A stretch of 64,000 bases of DNA from an uncultured Lewinella sp. (GCA_937873655.1 CALMYQ010000159.1:47245-111244); one strand, 5' to 3'. Numbered from the stretch's first letter, positions 19,243 to 28,662 are shown. The notes: a model not told the origin generated them from the letters alone. Numbers and translations are program-made.

Positions 19243-20337
19243 TTACAGCAAAAATGAACGTCCCAGTTTTTTCAACATCATGGTATGCGCCCATAAAGTG
19301 CCGAAAAAGGATTCCCGGGTATAATAGGGATAACCATATTCGATAGCCGTTTCTTCTACGATCTTTGAAATATGCCGGTAGTGAACATGGCAAACTGACG
19401 GGTACAGGTGATGTTCTATCTGAAAGTTCAAGCCGCCTGCATACCAGCTTAAAAGCCGGTTTTTATTGGCAAAATTCACAGAGGTATATAACTGGTGTAC
19501 GATCCATGAATATTCCATTTGTCCGTTTTGATCCGGCAGCGGATAAGCCACTTCTTCCAGCAGGTGGGCCGGCTGAAAAATAACGGCAAGCCCCAGGCCT
19601 GCGCAAATATGCAGCACAACAAAGCCCGAAAGAATCTCCGGAACGCTATATTCCGTAAATAAAAGCGGGATGCCGAGAATCAGGGAAAAGTACAGTATCT
19701 TGGTAAGGATCAGGATGCTCAGCTCCTTGCGGACACCCATGGAGAATTTTTGCACTAATCCTTCCTTTGTGTACTTATTGAATTTCACGAAATCCTTGGC
19801 TATTACCCAGAAAAAAGTGCCGAGGCCGTACAAAATCCAGGCGTAGATAAATTGAAATTTATGGATTTTCAAAAGCCGGCTATGCGGGGTAAAGCGGATC
19901 AGCGCCTTGGGGGCGATATCCTCATCGTGATCCTCAATATTGGTATGGGTATGGTGCTTTATGTTGTGTTGTATCTTCCAGTTATTTGAGCTTACGCCAA
20001 AAAAATTGCCGCTGTACGAAATGATCCGGTTGACAGTTTTATTCCTGGAATACGCCCCGTGGATGGCATCATGGATGACATTGAGCCATGCACCGGCCAT
20101 TGAAAGCCCCATCACGGCAGTCAACGGCAGCGCGATCAACGGTCCCGGTTGGTATAGGATAATCCCCAGGAAGGGAAGGATGTAGCCCGCAAAAGTGATC
20201 AGCGTTTTGATGTGGATTTGAACGTTGCCCTTTTTGCAGATCCCATTCTGTTTAAAAAATTCGTTTACACGAAAATTTAATACCTGGGCAAACTCTTTTG
20301 ACTTTGGATCGTCATTGTTGAATTTTACGGTTTGCAT
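19243..20337 (-). CDS. Membrane fatty acid desaturase (linoleoyl-CoA/delta-6 desaturase family)
   Basis: A 364-residue membrane enzyme that inserts a double bond into an acyl chain with a di-iron centre. All three histidine boxes are present: HDAIH (89-93), HNIKHH (124-129) and QIEHH (306-310). The Gln in the third box is typical of front-end desaturases, but no fused cytochrome b5 domain is present. Hydrophobic segments lie at about 45-90 and 160-250. The ATG at 20337 is used rather than the TTG one codon earlier. It probably heads a two-gene unit with the methyltransferase downstream. Confidence 0.88.
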   Translation of the reverse strand: MQTVKFNNDDPKSKEFAQVLNFRVNEFFKQNGICKKGNVQIHIKTLITFAGYILPFLGIILYQPGPLIALPLTAVMGLSMAGAWLNVIHDAIHGAYSRNKTVNRIISYSGNFFGVSSNNWKIQHNIKHHTHTNIEDHDEDIAPKALIRFTPHSRLLKIHKFQFIYAWILYGLGTFFWVIAKDFVKFNKYTKEGLVQKFSMGVRKELSILILTKILYFSLILGIPLLFTEYSVPEILSGFVVLHICAGLGLAVIFQPAHLLEEVAYPLPDQNGQMEYSWIVHQLYTSVNFANKNRLLSWYAGGLNFQIEHHLYPSVCHVHYRHISKIVEETAIEYGYPYYTRESFFGTLWAHTMMLKKLGRSFLL

Positions 20338-20701
20338 CAATTTTAGCAGATAAGTTAATAGGTTAGTGCGGATCTTGAATACCGAACGATATACGCGCTC
20401 TTTTGACCACTGGCCGTACGGAAGCAGTCAGGTCAAATAAGCTGAACCGGTTATCTATGTGGCGGGGAACAGGTAGATCGATTAGTTAACAGCTGAGACT
20501 AAAAGTGCTGGCTATCAAGGAAGGCGTTACCTGCTGTGTTTTCATTTTTGAATAAGCTTGAGCGTAAGCCGGTGCATAAGGCGATTCGGCTTCCTCTGAA
20601 CGGTAAAGCTAATTAAATTTTCTATAGAGCCGGCTTTTTTCTCTTTAACTCCGGCAAGGTTGCAGAGAATACCCCTCGGCAAGCTGTAAACGATCTAAAC
20701 A
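20338..20701. other. Intergenic region without a recognised gene
   Basis: The stretch between the desaturase start and the inverted-repeat element holds the desaturase upstream region but no coding frame I can support. A possible weak stem is AAGCCG (about 20574) with CGGCTT (about 20587). No clear promoter could be picked. Confidence 0.4.
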
Positions 20702-20798
20702 AACATGAGTCATCCCGGATTTTGTAACATGGTAAACACGGGATGTTTCTCATGTGGTTAAAAATCTTTCAGTGTAAAAATTAGAGATGACTCATGTT
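20702..20798. mobile_element. 97-bp element bounded by perfect 13-bp inverted repeats (MITE-like)
   Basis: AACATGAGTCATC (20702-20714) and GATGACTCATGTT (20786-20798) are perfect reverse complements enclosing 71 bases. A second inverted pair, CATCCCG (20711-20717) and CGGGATG (20739-20745), nests at the left end. The structure resembles a miniature inverted-repeat element or a long-loop regulatory hairpin. No target-site duplication is obvious. Confidence 0.4.
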
Positions 20799-20822
20799 AA
20801 TGGCACGGTGAAAAACCATCTG

Positions 20823-21881
20823 TTATCTGTCCAGCACTTCCATCGCCTTTTCCAGCGTCAGGTCCTTGCCGGCGAGCAGGTCTTCCCGGGTATTGCGGAT
20901 GAAAACGTCAGGGGCAATCCCGATCCCTTCGTAGCTCTGCCCGTCGGCCGCGCGGTAATCCCCCACCGAAAGGCTGAACAGCCAGCCGTTGTACAGCTCG
21001 AAGTTGGGGTTATCGGAAAAGCAGCCCGACGTGGTATCGCCAACCATGGTCACCTGACCCAATTGCCGCATGGCCAGCGTGAAGGTTTCGCCTACGCTTT
21101 GCGTAAACCGCGAGGTCAGCAGGACAACGGGTTTGGTGTATTGGGCATTTCCCGTCGGCTCCACGAACCATTCAACCGGGCTGGTGAAGTTATCGTGTGT
21201 CGGTCCGTTGCGCTTTCGGGAGGTCATGTACAGTTTTCGCTCTGCAGCGAAACGGCCCGCTACGTATTGGGCCGTCGGATCGAAACCGCCGTAATTGCCG
21301 CGGATGTCCACCACAAGCCCTTTGGTTTCCGCCAGGTCGCCAAGAGCGGCATTCATGGCCTTCTGTGCTTTTTTCCTGGCATCCGTACCCGTGAAGCTCA
21401 GGTAACCGATATTGCCGGGCAGCTTTCCGTATCCGATAAAAGGCGTCAATTGCCGATAATCCGTCACATATCGTTTGACCACTTCCAGGTCGTAGTCTTC
21501 CTGGATTTTGAGGATCTTCAGTTCGCCGTTCCGGTAGCTCAGCACGCCGCCGGGGAAAACGGGAAGGTCGCCGTTGGTCGGGTAAAGGTTAACGTGGTTG
21601 TCGTTCAAAAGGACGATCATATCAGAAAAGACCTTGTAAAGCGCTTCATCGGTGGTCTGGTCATTGACCTGTCCGCTGAACTGGTCGTGGATTCCCTGCC
21701 AGTCGATATTTTTCACCTCAAACAGACCGTAATGCTGATCAAAGGTCCGCCAGAACAATTCAAAATTGTTGACCGGCGTATTGTCCAGCTCAGTGCCGAT
21801 CAGGTCCTTTTCGCAGGAGGCCATGATAAACAGGCCGGCAAAAGCAGCCAGCAGGATAGCCTTGAAATAGTTGCGTTCCAT
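20823..21881 (-). CDS. S41-family C-terminal processing protease-like lipoprotein
   Basis: A 352-residue lipoprotein: the signal ends in the lipobox MASC (Cys23). The peptidase S41 (tail-specific protease/tricorn core) domain is clear: FWRTFDQHYGLF, then DNHVNLYP, VVDIRGNYGGFDP (191-202) and LLTSRFTQSVGETFTLAMR with the probable nucleophile Ser262. No PDZ domain is evident. Such proteins cleave peptides from their C-terminal side in the periplasm, and some relatives act only in binding. The gene follows the barrel-like gene by 13 bases, so the two are cotranscribed. Confidence 0.85.
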   Translation of the reverse strand: MERNYFKAILLAAFAGLFIMASCEKDLIGTELDNTPVNNFELFWRTFDQHYGLFEVKNIDWQGIHDQFSGQVNDQTTDEALYKVFSDMIVLLNDNHVNLYPTNGDLPVFPGGVLSYRNGELKILKIQEDYDLEVVKRYVTDYRQLTPFIGYGKLPGNIGYLSFTGTDARKKAQKAMNAALGDLAETKGLVVDIRGNYGGFDPTAQYVAGRFAAERKLYMTSRKRNGPTHDNFTSPVEWFVEPTGNAQYTKPVVLLTSRFTQSVGETFTLAMRQLGQVTMVGDTTSGCFSDNPNFELYNGWLFSLSVGDYRAADGQSYEGIGIAPDVFIRNTREDLLAGKDLTLEKAMEVLDR

Positions 21882-21894
21882 GATTTTATGGGTT

Positions 21895-22734
21895 TTAAAA
21901 CTGATGATAGAAATTGGCCAGGAAAGAGCTGTTCACTGCTTTCATGGTTTGCGGCTGTTCGATGCGGTACCATCCGAGTTCGTAGTTCAGACCGGCGCCC
22001 CAGTGCGGATTGAACTGGTAGTTATACCCCAGGGTCAGGGTGGGCGCCGCAAATTTTTTCAACCCCACCCATTGGCTGCGACTGAAAAATCCGCCGGTCT
22101 GGGTTTTGTTCGGGCTGGAGACGGTGTTGTCGTAGGGCAACCGGGCCAGCAGGGCCGTCATGGGCAGCCTGACCGATGCGGAAAAGGAATGGTGGTCGTT
22201 TGCCCGGTATTGGGTCAGCATCTCGGGCCCAAGGCTCAGGGCGTTGAACATGCCGGAAGAGGTCCAACCTTGCGGATAGAAGAGTTCGTTCGACACCCTG
22301 GCGCCGACAGCCAATTTCAAGGCGGATTCCTTTGCAGCGGCGACTTTGTAATACGCGCCGAGGCCCAGTCGCCCGGCCAGCAGCGTACCGCCTGCCGGGA
22401 ATTTCTTGTCTTCGGCATTCCCCTCGTAATCCGCTTCCTGGAAATAGAGTATCCGGCCCGGGTGGTATTTCGGCGCCGTACTGCCCAGTTTCAGGTCAAG
22501 GTCCACAGAAAAAAGGAACCGGTCCGACTCCAGGTTATAGAACAGCCGCAGGCTGGTGGGCCGGCTCCGGTAAATGAGGGGGGAGGTGTTCTTGTCCTGG
22601 TACGTAACCGTGCCGATGCCCAGCGCAAGGCCGATCCTGTTGTGCGTTGGCATCCAGCGGCGCATGGGCAGGTCCTGCGCCCGGGTGATTGAAATGGCCA
22701 TCAAAAAAGCAATGGCCGCAAACTTCCATTTCAT
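21895..22734 (-). CDS. Exported protein, probably an outer-membrane beta-barrel
   Basis: A 279-residue protein. The ATG at 22734 gives a clean signal peptide (MKWKFAAIAFLMAISITRAQ) and is preferred over 22761. The mature part alternates polar and aromatic/hydrophobic residues in strands such as SLRLFYNLESDRFLFSVDLD, LAGRLGLGAYYKVA and WGAGLNYELGWYRI, and ends in NFYHQF with a terminal Phe, all typical of outer-membrane barrels. No specific family is recognised. It lies just upstream of the S41 protease-like gene, which may act on it or with it. Confidence 0.65.
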   Translation of the reverse strand: MKWKFAAIAFLMAISITRAQDLPMRRWMPTHNRIGLALGIGTVTYQDKNTSPLIYRSRPTSLRLFYNLESDRFLFSVDLDLKLGSTAPKYHPGRILYFQEADYEGNAEDKKFPAGGTLLAGRLGLGAYYKVAAAKESALKLAVGARVSNELFYPQGWTSSGMFNALSLGPEMLTQYRANDHHSFSASVRLPMTALLARLPYDNTVSSPNKTQTGGFFSRSQWVGLKKFAAPTLTLGYNYQFNPHWGAGLNYELGWYRIEQPQTMKAVNSSFLANFYHQF

Positions 22735-23035
22735 TGTTTTCAATGTTTTTTGTTGCGGCAAAGATCAGGGATTTACCCGTCGGGCTGTCCGGAAAAAGGG
22801 TCTGAAAGGTCCGATCCGATCCGTTGGGACTGATTTTTTAGTCATAAGTCGTAAGCGGTAAGTCGTAAGTCAGGTAACGCTGTGGCGAACGTTGGCCAAA
22901 ATCAGGCCGAAATTGCGCTTCCAGGTCACATCGACAGGCCCCTTTACAACGAGTTCTTTCCATCAAAAATCAACAATCATGTAATCTTCAAATCAACCAA
23001 TCAGAAGTCGAAGCATCACCCTCTCACCCTCTCTC
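22735..23035. other. Intergenic region without a recognised gene
   Basis: It contains the short repeat GTCATAAGTCGTAAGCGGTA with a partial second copy (TAAGTCGTAAGTC) at about 22842-22873. No coding frame is supported. It should include the promoter of the two minus-strand genes that start at 22734. Confidence 0.4.
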
Positions 23036-23075
23036 ATCCGCCGTAGTGACGCCGCAGGCGTTACGAAGGCGGGCT
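23036..23075. repeat. Dispersed palindromic repeat, copy 2
   Basis: CCGTAGTGACGCCGCAGGCG continuing to GAAGGCGGGCTCACC is the reverse complement of the element at 14265-14305. It overlaps the 3' end of the AraC gene and encodes its last residues, GERVSPPS, so the element appears to have been inserted at the end of that gene. Confidence 0.7.
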
Positions 23076-24236
23076 CACCCGCTCACCCTCTAAATACTCC
23101 GCCGGCGTCATCCCCGTCTTTTTCTTGAACACCGCATAAAAAGAAGCCTTCGAGCTGAAGCCCGATTCCAGCGCAATCCCCAACTGGCTGAGGTGTTTTT
23201 TGTCCGGCGAGCCGGCCTGGCGGATGAATTCTTCGATGCGGTAATCGTTGACCAGGTCGAAAAAATTGCCGTTATACAGGGTGTTGATGGCCTGGGAAAC
23301 CTGGTGCCGCGGCAAACCGGCCGTATCGGAGAGCTGGGTCAGGGTGAGGTCATTCGACCGGTATAAATGACCTTCTTCAAGTACCGCCTTTACCTTGTCA
23401 AAAATCTCATTGAGCTGACCGGCTTCCAGACCGGACCTGCTGTACTTTTTACCGGGATCGGGCAGGGATTCAGCTTCCTGTTCGGACACGATCCCGAACA
23501 GCACCGGCCGCGTGAGGGCTTTGTACGACAGCCAGTAAAACAGGAAAACCACGCCGATGAAATGGAACCGGTAAAAGGCCGACAATATGGGTATTTCCCA
23601 TAGGCGGGCAAAAAAGACCAGCACGCCGAAAAAGGTGATCGCCGCCAGGAAGACGAGGAATTGCCGCAACCACCCCACCCGGACGGCTTCGATGGCGGAA
23701 AATTCCTCGGAGCGCTTCTTTTCCAGGTGCAGGTAAAAGAACAGGTTGCCCGCCACAAACCCGATCTGGAGCAGGGAAGAAAACTGGTTGATCCAGCCGA
23801 AATCATCCCGGGAAGCGGCGTCAAAGGCATCCAGGTAGGCCCGCTTGGCTTCAGCGCTTTGTAAATAGTAAGGAAGCAGCTCGACGAAAATGACCAAAAA
23901 CGGAGCAAACATCAGCCATTTCAACCACGGTTTGACCTGCGCCCTCGTCAGGTAACAAATGAACAGGAATACAAGCGGGCCGTACAGCGACCCCAGCGCC
24001 CAGGAAATCCGGCTCAGGTGCGGGAAGGCCATGAAAAAATCCCGCTCGTCAAAACCTACCAGCACCAGGTGAAAGGAAATGACCGCCAAAACCGCCCCCA
24101 ATATCCTGTTGGCCGGCTGATTGAGCCTGGAGCGAAACAACAACCAGGCCAGGAAAACGCCCTGAATGGAAGCGGCGCCGTAAATGATCTTAATGAGCAG
24201 TACCTCGTTCACGGTATAAGGGTAAAACCGCCGCAA
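23061..24236 (-). CDS. AraC-family transcriptional regulator with an N-terminal membrane domain
   Basis: A 391-residue regulator. The first 240 residues contain about seven hydrophobic helices (for example IQGVFLAWLLF, ILGAVLAVISFHLVLVGF, LYGPLVFLFICYL, LVFLAAITFFGVLVFF), a common sensor arrangement in Bacteroidota. The C-terminal part, about 285-385, is an AraC DNA-binding domain with two helix-turn-helix units: LTQLSDTAGLPRHQVSQAIN and the final FSSKASFYAVFKKKTGMTPA, where the recognition helix and the P-E-Y-L ending are typical. It would sense a signal in the membrane and bind DNA directly. No target gene is apparent. Its last residues come from a dispersed repeat. Confidence 0.88.
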   Translation of the reverse strand: MRRFYPYTVNEVLLIKIIYGAASIQGVFLAWLLFRSRLNQPANRILGAVLAVISFHLVLVGFDERDFFMAFPHLSRISWALGSLYGPLVFLFICYLTRAQVKPWLKWLMFAPFLVIFVELLPYYLQSAEAKRAYLDAFDAASRDDFGWINQFSSLLQIGFVAGNLFFYLHLEKKRSEEFSAIEAVRVGWLRQFLVFLAAITFFGVLVFFARLWEIPILSAFYRFHFIGVVFLFYWLSYKALTRPVLFGIVSEQEAESLPDPGKKYSRSGLEAGQLNEIFDKVKAVLEEGHLYRSNDLTLTQLSDTAGLPRHQVSQAINTLYNGNFFDLVNDYRIEEFIRQAGSPDKKHLSQLGIALESGFSSKASFYAVFKKKTGMTPAEYLEGERVSPPS

Positions 24237-24329
24237 GATAAAATTTTTCAGCCTTCTGGCATTTTGTAAAAGGCAAAGAACAGAATAGCAGCTGAAAAGG
24301 TATGCTTACCCTCTCTCACTCTCTCTCAT

Positions 24330-24360
24330 CCGCCGTAGCCCCAGGCGAAGGCGGGCTCAC
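24330..24360. repeat. Dispersed palindromic repeat, short variant (copy 3)
   Basis: CCGCCGTAGCCCCAGGCGAA followed by GGCGGGCTCACC has the same flanks as the element at 23036 but lacks most of its centre. It lies in a CT-rich stretch (CTCTCTCACTCTCTCTC) at the 3' end of the TlpA-like gene. Confidence 0.6.
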
Positions 24361-24381
24361 CCTCTCACCCTCCCTCTCTCT

Positions 24382-25875
24382 TCACAAACCAAGCATCAAC
24401 CGCCGCGCCTCCTCCCCCGGGCCGGGCGCGTTCCTGTGCGCAAGCCTGCCGTCTTTCCCATAGATCAGGTACCTCGGAATGGCATTCACCTCCAGGTCTT
24501 CCAGCATTTTGGCGGTTTTGGGATTTTCGATCAGGAAACTGTACGGATAACCCTCCAGGCCCTCTTCTTTTACGGCTTTCTGCCAGCTTTCATACCGGTC
24601 GTTGAGGGCGAGATAGACAAAAACGACGTCCTTTCCCCGGAACGCTTCCTGCATTTTATGGCTTTCGGGCATGGCTTGCCGGCAGGGGGCGCACCAACTG
24701 GCCCAGAAGTCCACATAAATGACCTTGGCTTTGTTTTGAGCCAGCAATTCAGCGAAGGTGGTCGGTTGTTGGCGTTCGTCCAGCAGTACGAGGTCTTCCC
24801 GGCTGGCCAGGTCGATGCGGTATTTTTCTTTCAGGTAATCCACAAAAACGGTATCCCTCAGCCCCGCCAGGTGTTTGGAAAAGTACTGTTCAATGTCCGT
24901 AGCCGGAAAGTTGACGACGATGCCTTCCAACGTTTCCCTCAACAGATACTTCAATTCCCAGGGTTTGAAATCCTGACTTTCCCCCACCCGGTCGTACAGG
25001 ATCCGGAAATCCTGGTAGGAGCCGTTCGGGGTTTTGATCACCGGGATCCCATCCCTGAATTCACGGTCCTTTTTGGCGGATATCGCCCTTGCGAGTGTTT
25101 CAAAATAAATCGCGTACGAATCCAGGATTACCGGCGCCTCCTCCTCAGGTACCATTGAACGGATGCGTTCATCTGCCAGAAGCGCATTCTTTTGCACCCG
25201 CAGAATCCGGCTTCTGATGGTGTAAACGGGATCAAAAACCAGTTCATTCTGGTACAGGGAATCCAGGAATTGAGCCTGGCGGTCCAATCCGTCCAAGGCC
25301 TTGCCGGCCGTTTCCGCTACAAATTGGTCGACGATCTTCTGGAAATCCGGGGGCGCGGCTTTCGAAAAATCCACAAAGGCAAACGGCTGGGTGAGCTTGA
25401 TGTCGTCCGGAAAATCCCCGCCGTAAATCCGGCGCCTGAAGGTCAGGTCCAGATTGGTGATCTCCGGCGATTCTTTCCGGTTGACGATCGCGGCAACCGG
25501 CGTTTTTTCCGGATAGGTAAAAACTGCGGTATCCCCGCTTTCCAAATAAAACCGCAACGGGTCAATCGCGCGATTTGTATGGGTGATTTCCACCAGGGGG
25601 CGCTCCGTGGGGATGACCAGGGTATCCGATCGTTCGCCCGGTCGCCATTCCCGGCGTATGCCGTCGTCATCGCGCCAGGAAAGGACGACCTCCATGGGCG
25701 AGTAAGGCCCGCCTTCTCCATGCCAGTATTGGCGCCATTTTCCAGGCCGGTCCACCGAGATCAGGACGACCTCGCCAGGCGGTTCGGAAGCCTGGGTACC
25801 GGCAGTTTGCCCCGGCCGGTTGCAGCCGGCCAGGACCGTCATCAACAAAAGGAGGAATAAACCGGATCTCATCAT
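24382..25875 (-). CDS. TlpA-like thioredoxin-fold lipoprotein
   Basis: A 497-residue lipoprotein. An upstream start at 26097 overlaps the transporter gene; the ATG at 25875 gives a normal lipoprotein signal (MMRSGLFLLLLMTVLAGC). The N-terminal two thirds is a Bacteroidota-specific region of unknown function. The C-terminal 130 residues form a TlpA/ResA-type thioredoxin domain: YVDFWASWCAPCRQAMPES with the redox pair at WCAPC (394-398) and the cis-proline loop at NAIPRYL. Such proteins face the periplasm and reduce or oxidise disulfides in partner proteins, for example during cytochrome c maturation. It is 80 bases downstream of the nucleoside transporter gene. Confidence 0.85.
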   Translation of the reverse strand: MMRSGLFLLLLMTVLAGCNRPGQTAGTQASEPPGEVVLISVDRPGKWRQYWHGEGGPYSPMEVVLSWRDDDGIRREWRPGERSDTLVIPTERPLVEITHTNRAIDPLRFYLESGDTAVFTYPEKTPVAAIVNRKESPEITNLDLTFRRRIYGGDFPDDIKLTQPFAFVDFSKAAPPDFQKIVDQFVAETAGKALDGLDRQAQFLDSLYQNELVFDPVYTIRSRILRVQKNALLADERIRSMVPEEEAPVILDSYAIYFETLARAISAKKDREFRDGIPVIKTPNGSYQDFRILYDRVGESQDFKPWELKYLLRETLEGIVVNFPATDIEQYFSKHLAGLRDTVFVDYLKEKYRIDLASREDLVLLDERQQPTTFAELLAQNKAKVIYVDFWASWCAPCRQAMPESHKMQEAFRGKDVVFVYLALNDRYESWQKAVKEEGLEGYPYSFLIENPKTAKMLEDLEVNAIPRYLIYGKDGRLAHRNAPGPGEEARRLMLGL

Positions 25876-25955
25876 AAGGCAGATGCGCGTATGGGTGAAA
25901 AGGTTGTAAAAATAACCATTATTTTTCTCATCCGCTGCAATGCCCGCACAATGGG

Positions 25956-27182
25956 TCACGCCCCGGCCTCGGCCGGTTTCCGGTCCCTGAACAGCAACAG
26001 GAACAATACCAGCACCACGCCGGCAATCGCGGCAGGCGCCATCCAAAGCCCCAGCCAGTTGGTCGTTCCGGCGGTTGTATAATAATCCTTGGCCCACCCC
26101 GCCAGTATGGGGCCGATGAAAATGCCCACGCCATAGGTGGCCAGCGTAATGAGCCCCTGCGCCTGCGATTTGATCCGGGGGCCCGCCTTCTGATCGGTAT
26201 AGATCATGCCGGTGACAAAGAAGAAATCATAACAGATGCCGTGCAGCAGAATGGCGGTGTACAACATCCAGGCCGAGCTGCCCGCATCGCCGACACCGAA
26301 GAAGATGAAGCGCAGGATCCAGGCCAACAAACCGAAAATGAGGATGTTCTTTACTCCGTAACGCTTGAAGGCGAAAGGCAGCAACAGCATGAAAACAACC
26401 TCCGCCACCTGCCCCAGGGACATCATGTTCTCAATTTTGAAAGTTGTCGGATCCTGGTCCGGGAAAGCGGCGATATAAGAGTCCGTCAGCGAAGGATTGG
26501 CCCAGGTATAATAGAAGGACAACGGAATGCAAATAGCGATGGAGGAGAGAAAGAAGATGGCAAACGACCGGTCCTTGAACAGCACAAAGGCGTCCTTGCC
26601 GATGATCTGGCTGAAGGTCGCAGGGCCCTTGGCGGTCGGCGGCGTATCCGGGAGAAAGAAGGAAAAAACGCCGATGGCAGCAGCCGAGATCATGGAGATC
26701 TGAAAGATGCCCGCCGTATCGCCGACATTCATCAGGCCTACCAGGTTGGTGATGAAGATCCAGGCTATCGTCCCGAATACCCGGACGGAAGGGAAGTTCT
26801 TTTCCGGGTTCGCCATATTCTGCATGGCAATCGAGCTGGTCAGTGCGATGGTCGGAGCAAAGGTCAGACTATACAGCAACATGACCCAGATGAACATCCC
26901 AGGGTCCTTAACCTGGATGAGCCAGAACAGGGTGGCCGCGCCCAGCAAATTGAGGACGCCCAATACGCGCTGGGCCGAGAAGAACCGGTCGGCCAGCATG
27001 CCGATGAAAAACGGCGCCGCAATGGTCGCGATGGAAAAAACGGCGTAAGCCCGACCCACCTGATCGCCCGAAGCGGCCAGTTGGTTGGTCATGTATTTGC
27101 TCATTTGCCCGTACCAGGCCCCCCAAACGCAGAACTGGAGGAACATCATGAGGGAAAGCTGAATGCGCAGTGTGATCTTCAT
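25956..27182 (-). CDS. MFS transporter, nucleoside:H+ symporter (NupG-like)
   Basis: A 408-residue inner-membrane transporter with about twelve hydrophobic segments. Its start, LSLMMFLQFCVWGAWYGQMS, and the segments FFIGMLADRFF and LTSSIAMQNMANPEKNFPSVRVFGTIAW are characteristic of the nucleoside:proton symporter family (NupG/XapB-like, often annotated as nucleoside permease in Bacteroidota). It would import nucleosides across the inner membrane. The end, FLLLFRDRKPAEAGA, is cytoplasmic. It starts 53 bases after the stop of the GyrI-like gene on the same strand. Confidence 0.85.
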   Translation of the reverse strand: MKITLRIQLSLMMFLQFCVWGAWYGQMSKYMTNQLAASGDQVGRAYAVFSIATIAAPFFIGMLADRFFSAQRVLGVLNLLGAATLFWLIQVKDPGMFIWVMLLYSLTFAPTIALTSSIAMQNMANPEKNFPSVRVFGTIAWIFITNLVGLMNVGDTAGIFQISMISAAAIGVFSFFLPDTPPTAKGPATFSQIIGKDAFVLFKDRSFAIFFLSSIAICIPLSFYYTWANPSLTDSYIAAFPDQDPTTFKIENMMSLGQVAEVVFMLLLPFAFKRYGVKNILIFGLLAWILRFIFFGVGDAGSSAWMLYTAILLHGICYDFFFVTGMIYTDQKAGPRIKSQAQGLITLATYGVGIFIGPILAGWAKDYYTTAGTTNWLGLWMAPAAIAGVVLVLFLLLFRDRKPAEAGA

Positions 27183-27235
27183 GCTCAGGTGTTAAAGTTG
27201 GTTTACACCCGAAATATAGGCAATTTATGGAAATG

Positions 27236-27847
27236 CTACCCCGCCGGCTGCCGAACGATCGTCCGCCACTTCTCCGGCGCCGCCCGCCGGATATCCGACA
27301 GATAGATCTCATGGTGCTTGCCCCGCAGCGCATAACCCTGCTCATGAATAAAATGGTGAAGCCCCTGAATGGTAGGTCCCTCCTCCGAAAAGGGGCCGAT
27401 GTGCAGGACCTGCCCGGCCAATCCTTCGGTAAACGGCTCAAACCGGATCTTGTCCAACGATGGAAGACCTTTTTTGGCCTTTGCCGCCTCAATGGCTTTT
27501 CCAACGTGTGATTGCGAAATGAATGCCGGCTGCATGATCATCATGGTCCACAGCCAGTCGTCTTTTTTATCGGCGTCAAAATTCGCCATATCTTCTATCC
27601 ACCACAACCCCTCCAGCGGCATGACCCCGTAATCAATAGCTTCCGGTCCCTTTTTGATCATGAATTTCAAAGTATAGGATACCGTGAACAAGGCCTCCAC
27701 CGCATCCTTGTATGCCTCGGAAGTATTAGGATTTCCCTTGCCGTCGATCCTCAGGAAGTTCAACACAGGTACCTCCACCATCTCCGGTTTTTTCGCAGAA
27801 GGCGCATACAGCCCCGAAAGCTCTTTTTTCAGATCTATCTTTTTCAT
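27236..27847 (-). CDS. GyrI-like small-molecule-binding domain protein
   Basis: A 203-residue soluble protein whose whole length matches the GyrI-like domain family: KKPEMVEVPVLNFLRIDGKG at the start, YTLKFMIKK, YGVMPLEGLWW and a C-terminal GPTIQGLHHFIHEQGYALRG-like segment followed by HHEIYLSD. Stand-alone members lack the AraC DNA-binding part and are thought to bind or hydrolyse small, often cyclopropanyl or drug-like, molecules. The ATG at 27847 is used rather than the GTG one codon upstream. Confidence 0.85.
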   Translation of the reverse strand: MKKIDLKKELSGLYAPSAKKPEMVEVPVLNFLRIDGKGNPNTSEAYKDAVEALFTVSYTLKFMIKKGPEAIDYGVMPLEGLWWIEDMANFDADKKDDWLWTMMIMQPAFISQSHVGKAIEAAKAKKGLPSLDKIRFEPFTEGLAGQVLHIGPFSEEGPTIQGLHHFIHEQGYALRGKHHEIYLSDIRRAAPEKWRTIVRQPAG

Positions 27848-28102
27848 CACCTGGTTTTTGCCACAAGTTATAAATGCCTGGGCAAAATCGGAATGATATT
27901 CGTCAGGTAGAGGGAGGAATTACCATCTCGCACAGCAATCGGGGGAGGAGCCGAAAACCACCGGCAAGGGAAATTTGAAAGGGATCAGGATAGCTTAAAC
28001 CTTACCACCAGTTGATAATAAAACATTACCAACGAATCATCTGGGGTTTACTTCCGGGCCCGGCAGGCTGCATCTTGCAGGCTCATTTCAAAAAACCAAA
28101 TC

Positions 28103-28576
28103 ATGAAAACGCTCCAACAGCTCATTCAAGACCTGAATGCCGAAACCAAAGAAAAAGGAATCTGCAATGCCCTGGATTTATTGACGCCCTTTGATCAGTA
28201 TACGGGTGAGGATTGGAAATCTTATTTCAAAACGCCGGCTAACGAATTCCAATCCTCGGTCCTGCACATGGATGATCATTTCAAGCTCCTGCTGATCTAT
28301 TGGAACGGCCATAACAAGACCGCCAAACACGGCCATATGAAAGGCGGCGGACTAATGCGCATACTTTCCGGCCAGATCGTAGAGACCCGCTTCGACCCCG
28401 ATGACCAGGAAAAAATAACCGGAACATTCACATATTCCAAAGGCGACCTGATCTTTATCCACGATGAATTGGCCTACCATGTCGTGGAAAACAGGCGGAA
28501 GGAACCGGCTGTCTCCCTGCATCTGTATTGCAACGGCATCAATCAGGTCCCTGCTCCCTTGAAGGAACGTGCTTAA
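28103..28576 (+). CDS. Cysteine dioxygenase family protein
   Basis: A 157-residue cupin of the cysteine dioxygenase type. The iron ligands are visible: HGH at residues 76-78 in WNGHNKTAKHGHMKGGG, and His126 in DELAYHVVEN. The distances agree with the three-histidine centre of the mammalian enzyme. The expected reaction is oxidation of cysteine, or a related thiol such as 3-mercaptopropionate, to the sulfinate. The residues LLTPFDQYTGEDW and LHLYCNGINQ are also family-like. It stands alone on the plus strand, and its 3' end converges on the PadR-linked permease. Confidence 0.85.
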   Translation: MKTLQQLIQDLNAETKEKGICNALDLLTPFDQYTGEDWKSYFKTPANEFQSSVLHMDDHFKLLLIYWNGHNKTAKHGHMKGGGLMRILSGQIVETRFDPDDQEKITGTFTYSKGDLIFIHDELAYHVVENRRKEPAVSLHLYCNGINQVPAPLKERA

Positions 28577-28662
28577 GGGCCGGAAGACCGCAGATCCAAA
28601 TAAGGATTCGGATCCACGCTGCTGGACAAAATGAGCAGAGTGGGGGACTTGGATCAAAACCC

